Assembly (NCBI GenBank): GCA_013115145.1
Contig: JAAPAO010000444.1
Location: 1-30,124 of the forward strand
Length of the DNA stretch: 30,124 nt
DNA from: Perkinsus chesapeaki
Lineage: Eukaryota > Perkinsozoa > Perkinsida > Perkinsidae
Direction: 5' to 3'
Numbering within the stretch: position 1 is the first letter of the stretch; each line of letters starts with the position of its first letter. The notes under the pieces are model-generated. The model saw nothing but the letters and a program-made list of their open reading frames with translations, searched no databases and was not told where the DNA came from. The position numbers were made by a program, and so were the translations under genes. Positions 1 through 10,896 of the stretch are shown in pieces.

Positions 1-736
1 ACGCAGGTACATTGTGTGCGCAAGCCATCATGCTGTCTCCTCCAAGCTCTGTCCTCTCAATGATCATCTGTTGCCAGGGAGAAGTCCATAAGGATAATTA
101 AGCCAATTCGAACTGAATTTAGCTATAACTGTGCCAATTGGGACACTGCACGCAACTCCATGTACGCATATTTACATTCATTCCTTTACAAATTGCCTCA
201 CCAAAGCATCACTTAAAAGTACGAAAACCTGAACTCCGCCTCCTGTATAATTGTGGATTCGCTCAGAATCACCCATGCACGCATGTACATTTCGTGAGCG
301 AGTTGCACTGTGCAACTTCCGCAGCGCAAGCCATCCGGACGCTTCCCAAGGTCTGTCGATGACAGACTCTTCTCTTAGAGATAGTGATTATCTGATAGTC
401 AGCTTCCAGGGACGAACTCCATCAAGATGGATAAAATAAACTTGATCGCTACTTAAGTTCGAATCCCAGGGCGTGCATTTTTTCAGCATTTTTTTCTGCG
501 CGCTCACGGGGAAGTGAACTTAAGAGGGTGTTCAACGACCCCTCTCGTGTACAGGGGTAATAAGCGGGCCGAAGGCCCGCGATTCTCTTCAGAAATACAA
601 TATTCTCCGGTTGCTACCGTCTGGACTACTTCCTGCTACCGTCTGGACAACTGGCCCATGTTTCCACTTTTTGTGATCACATTGCGCGACGTCACGGCGG
701 CCATCATCATTACTTTCTGTTTCTGCTAGTTTATCA

Positions 737-2370
737 ATGTCGAGCCTTGTCTCGAGGATTTGTAACACTGTACATTATGTGTCATCTGGATCAACAGTAA
801 CATCTACTATAACAGATAACAACTCGACAACCGCCTCTGGCAACCTGTAAGCCACCACTTCAATGGGGCCATGTTGCTCCCTTGAGAACACCTTTAACCA
901 TTCTTCTTAGTCGGGGTCCCACTTTCGAACGATAGTATTTACTACCTCCAGTGGCAGGAATATTACGGAAATTTTCGAACCTTCCTCAAATTCAAAGTTT
1001 GCTGACGGACCCTGCCGGTTTTCCAAGTCTTATTGGTCTTATTGGTCGTCGCCTTATTGCCTAGCAATGTGAACAGGGTATTATATTAAATTGGAGTACC
1101 CTTGATGGCTACTTGCCACACAGACACACTTCCTATCGAAATTCGTATCACACCTCGACATTAGGGTATCATTTCCGTTGGTGATAGGCTACACTCAGCC
1201 TTAGTCTTGGAGGTGGTGATTCACCCAACTTGAGTGAATCCCCCCGTAGGAATAGGGCCACAATCCCACTTAGTCTTAGAGGACAGCCTGTATGGTTTCA
1301 GATTAAAGACATTCTCCTGTAATCGGTGCGGCCGAGCAATAAGAAAGGAAGATAATGTTTTTATGTACCAAGACCAGACCTTTTGCAGTAGGGGATGTCG
1401 GGAGGGGATTCCTGGGTAGTACTAGTACCATGCCATCACGGTGGCCGTTATATGATACTACTTACCATCAGATACGAGGAGGCTTTGAATGTAGAGCCTA
1501 TTGTGAGGAGTGATACACATACTAGTGAGCTGTGTTATGAGGGCCTAGAGGTAGGCTATGGGCAAACAGAAGAAGCTTTGAAGACTTACGTATTATTCGT
1601 ACTCTGCAACTGTTGCAGAGTACGTAGAGAGACGGAGTACGTACAGAGTAGAGAGTTGAGTAGCAGAGTGTTGCAGTGCAACATGAAGTATTTCACCTGG
1701 TGTTACTGCCAAACGCGCCACCCTCAAGATCTCATACCGAAACTCTCAAAATTGGCTGATAAATAGAAGTGTTAGTGCTTGTCCGAAGAGAAACGCAGGC
1801 TCTCACTTGCGTGTCCCCAATAACATCATCATTGCTCCAAATGGCCATGCTTGAGCTTTTTCGGCAGGTGTCACTCCCTGAAGAACTCTCCTCGTCTGAG
1901 GGAGACCTCCTCAATCGTAAAATGGAGTAAGCAATAGCAGACACTGTTATTCCTATCACAATGCGCAGATTTCATTCCAGCGGGGATCTCAAGGATGACA
2001 GCGATTCTTGTATCAGCTGTCACGAGGATGTAGGATAACTACATTGCTAGATCAAAGCTGACCTGGACTCGTTTAGGAACCGACTGACGCCTATTTATTT
2101 TCACCAGCGGCGACATCACTTTTGCTGTTTTCACATGTCACCGAGTCCCCTCTGGTAGTTTCCTTCTCCTTCCTCGATTGTCCCCATTGTGTTCTGCAGA
2201 TGTCTGGCAACCTCTTCCCGTCCGATCAGAATCCTAGCTATCAGGTAAATCACTCTGTAGCCTGCTTTAGGGTATATGTCATCATCATCATCCCTCAGGC
2301 TGTAGAAAATGAAGATCTCCGAGAGAACATGAGTCCTAGCATATCCTTAGTGAAGTTAGTCAATGCGTGA
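737..2370 (+). CDS. FLZ-type (FCS-like) zinc finger protein, 11 exons
   Basis: The proposed exons are 737-846, 936-996, 1065-1165, 1205-1245, 1274-1415, 1472-1550, 1799-1926, 1969-2029, 2077-2154, 2200-2244 and 2299-2370. All phases agree and give 305 aa. Exon 5 encodes the only recognisable domain: CNRCGRAI, then VFMYQDQTFCSRGCR. This matches the FLZ zinc finger pattern (C-x2-C, then MY...FCS-x2-CR), known in plants as a scaffold that binds SnRK1 kinase. The preceding GLGGGDSPNLSESP stretch also resembles the region before plant FLZ domains. Downstream is Ser/Asp/Glu-rich and low in complexity. The 248-nt intron at 1551-1798 is far longer than its neighbours and holds a 27-bp palindrome. The 28-nt intron at 1246-1273 and the start at 737 are the weakest parts; exons 7-11 join cleanly through 42-54 nt introns. 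Function in this organism is unknown. Confidence 0.55.
1598..1624. repeat. 27-bp perfect palindrome in a long intron
   Basis: Two 13-nt arms (cgtactctgcaac and its exact reverse complement) flank one T. It lies in the proposed 248-nt intron of the FLZ gene. A second shorter palindrome, tgttgca-g-tgcaaca, follows near 1669-1683. Confidence 0.85.
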
Positions 2371-2399
2371 CAACAACAAGAACAACAACAACAACAACA
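2371..2399. repeat. (CAA)n microsatellite
   Basis: A run of CAA/AAC triplets with one G interruption begins directly after the stop codon of the FLZ gene, so it sits in its 3' untranslated region. Confidence 0.85.
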
Positions 2400-3028
2400 C
2401 TACATAGTTTCCTTTGCTGTCGATTGCATATAAGAATTTCACCAAGTGCCCTCATTTCACAGTATATAGAGTATTAGTGGTAGCTCACGTTGTTATTGTT
2501 GTTAGTCCCTCCGCGTCTTGTTGTTCTTGTCGCTCCCCTCGCCCTGCCTAGTCTAATTGGCTGACGGTTAAGTCCGTTTTAGAGCCTAGCCATAGCTCCA
2601 CGGAAACAACCAAGTCAACCATAATTGTATCATTTTTACGGGGTATTGTTGTCTTTTATAATTTAACTGTTAGATTCATATCTTGTGTTAAAGTGTCCCC
2701 CATCTGCCGTACGCCTCTACTGAACGATTCGCTCATCTGTCTGGTGTTACTCAGAGCGACATGCCTCTACACACCCTTAAGAACACACGAGATAGGGGAT
2801 ACCACCGCCGGTGAACACCGTAGGCGACGATCGCAGTGCGGAAAGTTGAATAACGATATAATCTCGAACACTACTAGCCTTACTAGCTTACTTACACGTC
2901 ATTTTAATCAACTTGCTACCCACCCACTGTACAGCTGACCGTAATTGGTCATGACCTTCGTATGATCTAGTGCGCCCCCCCCCTCCACTGTGAACTCAAG
3001 ATTGTATCAAATGTCATATCATTTACAA
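2400..3028. other. intergenic, between convergent genes
   Basis: This lies between the convergent FLZ gene (+) and CEP131-like gene (-). It has an open frame at 2693-2938 (+) of 81 codons, with no domain, no clear start context and no paralog in the window. I do not call it a gene. It is presumably 3' UTRs plus spacer. Confidence 0.4.
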
Positions 3029-6000
3029 TCATGCTGCCTTTTTTCGTACGGAATGGGCCTTCCGAGCCACAACTCCCGACATGGTCAGCTGGCGAATGTC
3101 CTCACGCTGTTTTAATACGATATCGTTGAGCTCCTGCGGTGAAGTGGAGCTCTCTATAATAAGAAGAATTCGGCACCTTAGCGAAGGCGTCAGCTTTGGT
3201 CAACTTCTCCCGAAGCTCTTCGATCACTTCATCCTTCCTATTCAGCATTCTTCTAACTCTGTCCTCGAGTGACCGAATCACTTCATCACTATTTATCTGA
3301 AACTTTGGTGAGCGAAGTGAACGAAGTGGGGACTCCCGAAGTGATTGGAAATTTCGTACTGGAATCATACTTGACAGACTACCGTAGATATCATTGTTAA
3401 GAAATCCTCCAGAGCAGTCAAAGTGATCCTATGCACCACCTTTCCCAAGCGTTCAACCTCACTATGGTGAATACCGCTTCGCCACCTACCTTTTGTTCTT
3501 CCAACTTTTCCATCATGTTTGCTCGTACCACGCTCAGCTCTCCCTCCAGTCGTGCCGTCTCTCGTCTACAAATTAATCCAGCGCCACAACTCACCAAATT
3601 CTTACTTCAACTGTTCCTTCTCCCCCACACTTGTTTGCCTTTCCTTTTCTATCTCCAACATAGCTTTGCTCTTTTCCCTTTCATATCCGAGTATCTTATG
3701 TCAACCTTCCGCTACTACTATCTAGCCAGCTTCACCTACCATGTCCTTGTGTCTCTGCTCAGACTGCGCTGTCTGCTCCCTTGTCAGCCTTAGCTGTTCG
3801 CAAGTAGCCTCCAGAGCCTCCTTCAACTTCCTTATTTCCGCGTCCAAATTCTCTCGTTCCCTTCCGGCCACCGCCATCTGAGACTCGTCAAAATGCTGCA
3901 TCAGAACGAACCTCACTTTCGTGCGAAGGTCTGCAAGCTGCTCCATCAGGTCTGCCTTTTGCCGTTCCCACTCCTTCACTGCCGATGCCTTGGATCGATG
4001 CTCGGCCTCGACGACTTCTCTGCTCAGCCGATCAACAACGACGGCGACCTGATGCCAGAAATCCTTTCCTGCGCCAGCGCTTCCATCACTTGACGGTCTC
4101 TCTCTATCTCGCATTCTTTTCGTATTTCCCCTTCCTTGTGTTTCAAATCCCCTTCTAACTTTTCCCTTATCTACCATAACACGTAGAGCCATCGATAATG
4201 CCATCCCCTCACACTGTCCATCCAGGCTTCTCTTTCCACCTGCTCTGCTCGTTTAACATCCTTTATTTCACTCTCCTTTGCTGCCCTCATGCGCTCCAGC
4301 TCCTCCTCAAACCTTCTCTCGGCCTCCTTAGCGCGACTGTGCTCCTCCAGACGGGCCTGCAACCAGTTCAACTTGAGCATAGTCCGATTAATCGTGCTGC
4401 GTGCATTATAGCTCAAGAGACACTACTGAGCTAGTGAAGACACCAGGTATACCCTGTCAGACCTGGTGCATGCCTTCTCTTATCTTCACGTCCAATCGGC
4501 TCCTTTCTTCCTCGGCCTTAGCTCTCATTTCTGCAATCTCTTGCTGATGACTGGACCGAAGTAACCGTAGCTGTTCGCTCCACTTCTCTGACTCCTCTGC
4601 CACCTGAAGCGGATTTACACAAGAGCATACCAAGGAGACCTCCCAAACCTGTCGGCGGCAGCGATCTCTTTCAACCAGCAGAAGCGCATCGCATTCCCTC
4701 TTCAACGCCTCGATTCTTGTCTCCAACTGTAGCTTGTGTTGCTCCGTCAGCTCCGCGCGCAAACTACTCAAAGCGTCCCGATGCCTCTCAGTGAGTGCCT
4801 GTGTAACGTGAATGGTGCTGGCCTGTCCTGGTCTGAGGGATACTTGTTTCTCTTTGCGGGCCTCGGAAAGGATTCTCTCAACCTCAGGCTCGAGCCCGCG
4901 TATTGTAGCCTCCTTGATTTCCTTTGTTTTGGTGGATTCCCACTCAGACCGTCGCAGCTTTTCCTGAGCCATCCATAGCTTCTTCTGCTTGCTTACCTGA
5001 TAAAGGTCGTGCAAGTATCTAAGTGTGCATCTATTTCTCCAAAGGATGGGAATGTTGGCAACACTGAGGTCCCTCAAGACGTATCTCAAGCACTTTGCCT
5101 TCACAATTACACACCAGACAGCTGATGCACTCTCGATGGAATGTGTCTGCTGGCGGCTGTGCCGCGCCCAGCGTTTGCGTATTTAGCTAGTCGACCATGT
5201 ATTAAGAGCACTCGGCCGCTAGAAATCTCTCAGTATCTTACTTCGCGTACTAGATGCTCTTCAGCTTCTTCTTTCAGCATCTCTGCCCTTTTCTCACTCC
5301 CTCTGAGTTCTTCAACAAGCTCCTCACATTGCTTTGTTAACTCTGTTTTATCAATAAGGAGTTTGTCGATCATCTTGAGCTGCCTGTCCCCCTTGCTCGC
5401 CAGCTCTCTTTTGATCTGTCACCACAATATTTCTAATCTTTCCCAGGCAAACTCGTTCCACCGTTTGTATCTTTCTCTCAGCCTCGTGTTCTGCTTCACG
5501 AATTCGGTTAGCCCACATCCTATCTTGCTCTTCTAACTTTTGCCGCAAGTCACAAATCCACGATGCTTTATCAGCCACCTCAGCAGTAAGAGTCGCGACT
5601 CTCGCCTGCTCATTGTGGTATAATATCACAAACCGTTTACTGATCTCACTTGGAGCTTCGCGACGATCTCACTGTTCCCTCTGGTGCTCGAAGCTCCATT
5701 GGCCGGTAGTGAGCAACTGTCCAGAGACTGTGCAGCGGAGCAGCCTCGACCACTCCTGTTTCCCGATTAACAGGGCCACAGAGCTCAGCACCAACCTTAG
5801 CCCTTCCAGTACGGTTTCAGACTTCTCCTCAGCTTTCTCGATTAACGATATTATCGACCCTAGCCGCACATCGGTGACTTTCTCTCGCTTCCCCAGAGAT
5901 GATTCGTATAACTGGCACAATGTTTCGGAGGAAGTTTCGTTCACTACTGGAGTCTGACTGGAGATTCGAGGTGGTTGTTCGGTTCTTTGTTCTCCACTCC

Positions 6001-6069
6001 CTCGTGTGTGTTATTAATCACCGGAGTTCCAGCTACCCCTCTGCCAGGGGTCCCATCACAGGTGGACAT
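3029..6069 (-). CDS. CEP131: CEP131/AZI1-like centriolar coiled-coil protein
   Basis: The protein (about 679 aa in my model) is almost entirely Glu/Arg/Lys-rich coiled coil. The diagnostic stretch KIKEATIRGLEPEV after a Trp-containing EW segment (about 4850-4960) matches the conserved core of CEP131/AZI1, where vertebrates have KIKEVTVRGLEPEI. Later blocks EIRKECEIERDRQV and SDEVIRSLEDRVRRML follow the family order. CEP131 works at centriolar satellites and basal bodies and is needed to build cilia. Introns supported by phase include 4604-4648 and one ending in ACACAG after KEKQ (45 nt each, in frame), plus 106-, 193- and 245-nt introns at 4357-4462, 3297-3489 and 4997-5241. The start at ATG 6069 with a 59-nt first intron is tentative; an alternative first frame is open for 41 codons. 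The stop at 3029-3031 follows a basic tail, KAHSVRKKAA. The identification is strong; exact exon ends are less so. Confidence 0.8.
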
Positions 6070-6408
6070 CTATATAGATTTTAGTTGACACTAACAACAC
6101 AAGACGTTGTGATCACAGAGCTTCAACATAAGATACACTTTGCTGCTCATGCAGTGTAGTTAGCTCATTCAAGGCTTGCGCAATGATATAATGATCTGCC
6201 CATATATCCCAGGATCGCCACGTCGATACTTCCTGAAACAGAAGAGTCACTCTATCGAAGAAGTTTTGTTGGAAGGAGTAGGAAGCTCCTTCATGGAAAG
6301 GGAACAAGAGGTTAGAACGAGTTAACAGTGATTGTGGGGATGAGCTATCATTCAAGCGAGCTATCCGGAAGGGGTTCGCATTCTAGCTCATCAGGCATCA
6401 CTGATGCA

Positions 6409-8610
6409 TCACAGCTGGTGCGGCACAAGTCTCCAGATATCATCTTGTAGGATTTGTCTACTATGTAAGGGCAACTCGTGATCGTGGCTGACAAAAACAT
6501 TCTTAGACAGACCTGCAGTGTGAGAACTTCTCTTAGTCTTGTACGCATACGAAGGCAGATGTGATGAACGCCTACTAGCCGAGCCATACCACCATAGATT
6601 GAGAACCTGAAGTCTAAGGATATAATCTGAGCCGAGCATCATTGGGACGCACTTATCCTTGTTCCATTGACCACTGCAGGTAAGTATCGTCTCTGGAACT
6701 TCGGCGGCTACCAGTTCAATAACTGCCGCTGGGGGGCTGGCAAACATCATCCAGGAGAGACCAGCGCCATGTGCTCCTATGATGACGTTAACTGACCTGA
6801 AAGCATCATCACATCAACCTCCACGTGCTCATATCTCGCACACACCCTATGATCTTGGCCTGCTCTAGGAGGCTCTGTTTCCGCGACAGCTTCTCTATCC
6901 GCGCACCAAACTTTCGCGCCACATCTTCCGCGTTTCTTATAATACGACCGTGGCCATCGGATCTCTGTATTATAATTATCTGAGGCTTCCTCAGATTATC
7001 GGCCATAGTAGCTGATGCTGATGGCCCGAGCAAGGCTTTGCGAAGGTCTCGAGCTGCCCTGAGGGATGGGAGTCCTCAGGTCACGGGGACGGGTTTCGAC
7101 AAGTGCCCCACCTTATAGTGCTATTGGCTTCGACCTGCCGGCTTTGTCTATCAGCTCTGGTGTCATCTCCGCCCCACCGTACATTAGGATAACATGCATC
7201 TGCCTTATGATCAGTAAAGAGTAAGGGCGGCAGGTCCGATAGTATGTTGAGAATGGGACCATAAGAAGCATACCACTTCTTTATCAAATCAGGCTCGGGG
7301 TACCCAAGGTTAGTGACAAACCGTGGCGTCAATGTGTGCATGTCATTCTCATCTAGTTTAACGTAAAGCAACACCACTCTGACCTGCGATGGCTGCAGAC
7401 CAACCAGACGGCCGAAGCTCCGCAAGAGCCAATGGAAATTATGCCAAAGATTGTCATAGTAGCCACTTATGGGTATCACTAAGGCAGTGCGCAGGCTCCA
7501 TCGGAGAGTCATTGCATCACGATCACGACCGAACACAGGTACGCTGAGCTTGGCGTTCTCAGTCGCCGCGATTAGCTCTGTCAAGTGGTTGCCGTTATCT
7601 GTCAATACGCTATTATTATAGATACAAGAAGCCTCAAGGTCTATCTTCATCGGTGGTTTATCAACTCGCGAGGATAGTAGTTCGTATTCAGCAGCGGGGT
7701 AAGCGCTCCATGCAAGCGCAGATGCGTTCCGGGCGCCGCGAGGATCAGCAGCGGCCACAACGCGGCCATTCGGGTCCCGAACTTCAACTCCGGGCGGGAA
7801 CATGTCCCAGGTTTTGGCCATCCTGGCAAAATTGTACAGAATAGTATTAACAGTATCAAACGCCCAGATGTCGTCGTCGAGGCACTCGCTGGCCAGTGTT
7901 GTGAGCTGAGCCATCGTCTCGGCGATATTTAGTATGGCACCTGAAAGGAGGTTGTGGGATTCTATTGCGACCACCAGACTGACCTAGATGGCCTTCTTTT
8001 GTCCAGTAAATCCAACAAGTAAGGAAGTCTAGTAAGGCTCCCGGTACACATTCCGACTTCAGGCTTTGCAACCAGAACAGAGGCTCCGAACCTGATAGGC
8101 GCTCCTAAGGCGCTCGCCAGCAGACTGGTAGCACGTACTTTCCCTTTGCCATCGAATGCAGTGCTTTTGATCGGACATCTTGTCTAGTAGAGACCCCAGC
8201 GACATTTTTCCAGCACGCTCATCCGATAGAAGCGAATCTAAGCTCCTGAGGAGTGGCGAGCTCGTCAAAGAATCTTCGAAGATTCATTGAAGGTTAGTAG
8301 GCTGTCCTCACCCTTGCATGGTTAAAGTATAGTCGTAGCCTTCCACACATTGACAATAGTTACTAGTATCAAATGTTTGGCCCCAGAGTCGCCGATACAG
8401 GCGGAGGATGAACACCTCCAACCGATCCAATGGCCAATCAAAGTAGACCTGATAAAACAACTGTCCGAGCTGCCACTTAAGTGGATACTTTTTCTAATGC
8501 AACTTGGGGGTCATCATCACCACCAGAATGATACATGTCAAAGAGCCAATACTTGTAAAAGTAGTATCTGCGGCAGAGTTGTTTTTTGGAGAGGTTGCAT
8601 TGATAAGATA
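6409..8610 (-). CDS. GT61-family glycosyltransferase (EOGT/POMGNT2-like fold)
   Basis: The C-terminal half is diagnostic. An exon with DNLWHNFHWLLRSFGRLVG (about 7400-7470) resembles the family's early His motif. Then come IIIIQRSDGHGRIIRN and EKLSRKQSLLEQAKIIG, and, after a 47-nt intron (6797-6843), VNVIIGAHGAGLSWMMFASP. GAHGAGL before a hydrophobic/proline turn and VIEL is the hallmark of GT61 enzymes, which transfer sugars such as GlcNAc or xylose, usually in the secretory pathway. A 53-nt intron joins the two central exons in phase. N-terminal exons around 8290-8600 and 7990-8270 are readable (for example LEVFILRLYRRLWGQTFD), but some need 34-35 nt introns. I see no ATG, signal peptide or membrane anchor, so the start is missing or mis-modelled. 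Acceptor and donor sugars cannot be told from sequence. The stop at 6409 closes a 113-codon last frame. Confidence 0.7.
8270..8285. repeat. 16-bp perfect palindrome in an intron
   Basis: GAATCTTCGAAGATTC lies in the proposed intron of the glycosyltransferase gene that begins GTGAGGACAG and carries a textbook branch-point-like TACTAAC. Confidence 0.75.
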
Positions 8611-8837
8611 TGTGGGAGGTTAATTAGCGGCCTAACATCTAATTCTAAAACTGTGTAAGATGAATAAGGTTCGCCTCTGTATAGGAGCTAACTACGAATG
8701 TAGCATTTCGATTTCGAGTTGATGCGGCAAATCCTATAAGTCAATGAGTATTATTCACGTATGTGATACTGAATTGAGCTCGTTACGTTTCCCATATATC
8801 GAATATGTAAGCTGCATTATCTCGCTTAGTCTCTCTG

Positions 8838-9294
8838 TCACTGTACTTCAGCACATTCTGAAGGATGTGCTCTGTCTTTAGCAAGCATGATGCCATCACA
8901 GCCTAACGATAACAGCATGCCTTGCTCTTCGCAGTAGTCCTTCACCTGGGGGCACCGACTGCCATAATCCGTGTGGTCAACGTAAAAGCGTTCGAAAGTT
9001 TCTCGAAGCTCTGGGCTGAAAGGCGACCGAGACTTTGTCTCTTTTAACGAGGTCGATAGGAGCGTCTGAGAGCTGCTATGTCTACAACGGTTTGCTATTG
9101 GAAAGCGTTACTTTTGCTGCTTCTATGTAATCGTCTTCGCAATTGGCATGTTTCGGGTCGAAGCTCTGTATCGTTGTTTTAGATATTGATATTGCCAGGG
9201 GAAGATTCTTATTATAAAGGACATCGTAGTCCTCACTGTTGGTGACACCAATGACTGTGACCCCCGCTAGGATGCCTCCGATACGCCATACCAT
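8838..9294 (-). CDS. small secreted cysteine-containing protein
   Basis: Two exons, 9112-9294 and 8838-9065, are joined by a 46-nt GTAACG...TCTCAG intron (9066-9111) in phase 0, giving 136 aa. I chose ATG 9294 because it begins a clean signal peptide: MVWRIGG then ILAGVTVIGVTNS. The open frame runs further upstream without a better start. The mature part is hydrophilic with five cysteines, in contexts NCEDD, RCPQ, YCEE, GCDG and ECAE. An odd number is unusual for a fully disulfide-paired protein. I recognise no domain. The likely role is a secreted or vacuolar-lumen protein. Confidence 0.6.
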
Positions 9295-9728
9295 ACAGAC
9301 AACGATTGGATGCTGAGCCTTGGCTCTGCTAATAACAGAACACGACATGTTTTTAAATGTTACATGGAATGACTTTATAATCATGATAGCATCTGCAGTG
9401 ATCACTATCCAGTAGGAGCCCTTTACTCCAAAGGAGCTTCTACCAAGTCAACTTGGAGTGCGTAGGCAGTATAACATAGCGCTTGGATGTCAGTAGTGTG
9501 TTCTCGTAAGGGTTGGTCTGAGCTTTGAAGATGCCAGTGCAGAGTCAGAGTGAATAGATTGATGGGATTGCTCAGCATAAGCTCCTAAGACAGCAGCAGC
9601 AGTAACCAATCAAACAAGTCTTGTGGTGAATAGCTCACTCCCGAATAGGCTCCCACTAAACTGACGGGAGGATCCTCGAGTTGGTTCGGAGATTGTCGAT
9701 CGCGCTGCAGCTGTGGTATTGTGATGAT

Positions 9729-10484
9729 TCATCGAAGACATGTCGTCTTGGCAACGGCACAGGGAGCGCATTCCGTTTGCTGAGACAGAATCACATTGAG
9801 TGTAACTTGTTTCCGATTGTAGTCACCGTCGATTGTGCAATCTGTCCCTTTTGATCTGAACACTCGTGCCGTGATGTGGTAATGTAAATCTGTGCGGATA
9901 TTATGAGGATCGTAGTACTTCCACCTGAACACCAATCATCATATCCACACAGACGGCCTTCGGACCTATCGAACTCTTTCTGCCTCTCGCTAGTTCCGCC
10001 TTCACCGAACGCTACTGGTGCGTTGTTCTGCGAATCTGTAGTAGATTGTGTGGCTTTGGTGTCCCGGATATGGATACCTCTAAAAGTTGTCTCCATTTGA
10101 GGTATACTGACCTCCTCCTCGGGCCATGCGTCACTGGTTACACTGTGACTCTTATCGCTGTTAGCACATTGGAAGACATAGCCTTCTTGAACGGGGTGAA
10201 CACTCTTCAGAAAATGGTCGATAGTCGATAGTTTCTCAGAATGCATCTGAGCTTCATCCGTGCATCATTCCCCCGAGCTCCACGAAAGTACACTAACGGT
10301 TAGACAAGGGGTTAGTGACTAGCCCCTTGTCTAACCACTTCCGATCGCTCTTGGGTCTTACGTGATCATGACGTGATGTCTCAAGTTGTTTAAGGAACTT
10401 TGTTGCGTTGTCGGTGTAAAATGTTATTTCTCCCTCCACCGCACTGTTGCCCTCGTTTGCCGCCACTTGAGGGAGACTATCCAT
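9729..10484 (-). CDS. unknown 199-aa protein, 3 exons
   Basis: Exons 10362-10484, 9966-10246 and 9729-9924 are joined by introns of 115 nt (10247-10361) and 41 nt (9925-9965), all in phase. The start MDSLPQVAANEG has no signal peptide. The C-terminal third has a beta-rich look, with DLHYHITARVFRSKG followed by cysteines in DCTIDGDY and ECAPC plus a final TTCLR, suggesting a small disulfide- or metal-binding fold. The middle is low in complexity. The first intron is unusually long and contains a 39-bp hairpin. The gene is head-to-head with the acylated protein at 10897, sharing a 412-bp spacer. No family is recognised. Confidence 0.55.
10298..10336. repeat. 39-bp near-perfect palindrome inside an intron
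   Basis: Arms ggttagacaaggggttagt and actagccccttgtctaacc surround a single G; they differ from perfect complementarity at one position, which would be a G-U pair in RNA. It sits in the 115-nt first intron of the 9729-10484 gene, close to a TTAG that could act as an internal acceptor. Confidence 0.9.
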
Positions 10485-10896
10485 TAGTCAAACTATATAT
10501 TTACGAGAACCGACCCTTTTGTTTTAGGCGGTCAGTTCGCAGGCGAGAGGCTCCACAAAAGAGGGATTAGCTAATGAAGATTCACTTTCCTCTCGTCTCG
10601 GGACTGATATGAATTTTGTGGCGCGCGGGAAATTGCAAGCTTGTCTTGTTCGCAAAATGTAAAAAGTTGATTTTGTACTAACAGGACGTTATAAGTGCGC
10701 CAAAATCGATGACATAGACATGCCTTATTCTTCTGGAAAATGCTACAGTAGTTCTGTAAAGGAATCGGGCTGCCGGGTGGTCTTCTCCTGCTATTATTCC
10801 TATTGGCATCCGTTGCGCATGCGTGCTGATGCTGCCTGCCCCCCCCACCTACCTCTTTATTAGGCTACTGTTGTACCATCATCGTTTGTATCATAT
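10485..10896. promoter_or_regulatory. bidirectional intergenic spacer
   Basis: This 412-bp spacer separates two divergently transcribed genes and must hold both promoters. I see AT-rich patches but no element I can name. A C-rich run (ccccccc) lies at about 10840. Confidence 0.4.

Noticed and set aside
440-500. Possible tRNA 3' half around GTTCGAATCCC
   Set aside because: No complementary acceptor stem, D arm or anticodon arm can be formed upstream; kept only as a weak repeat observation.
3431-5536. Several plus-strand frames of 60-130 codons (Ser/Leu/Phe-rich)
   Set aside because: They are antisense shadows of the Glu/Arg/Lys-rich CEP131-like coiled coil.
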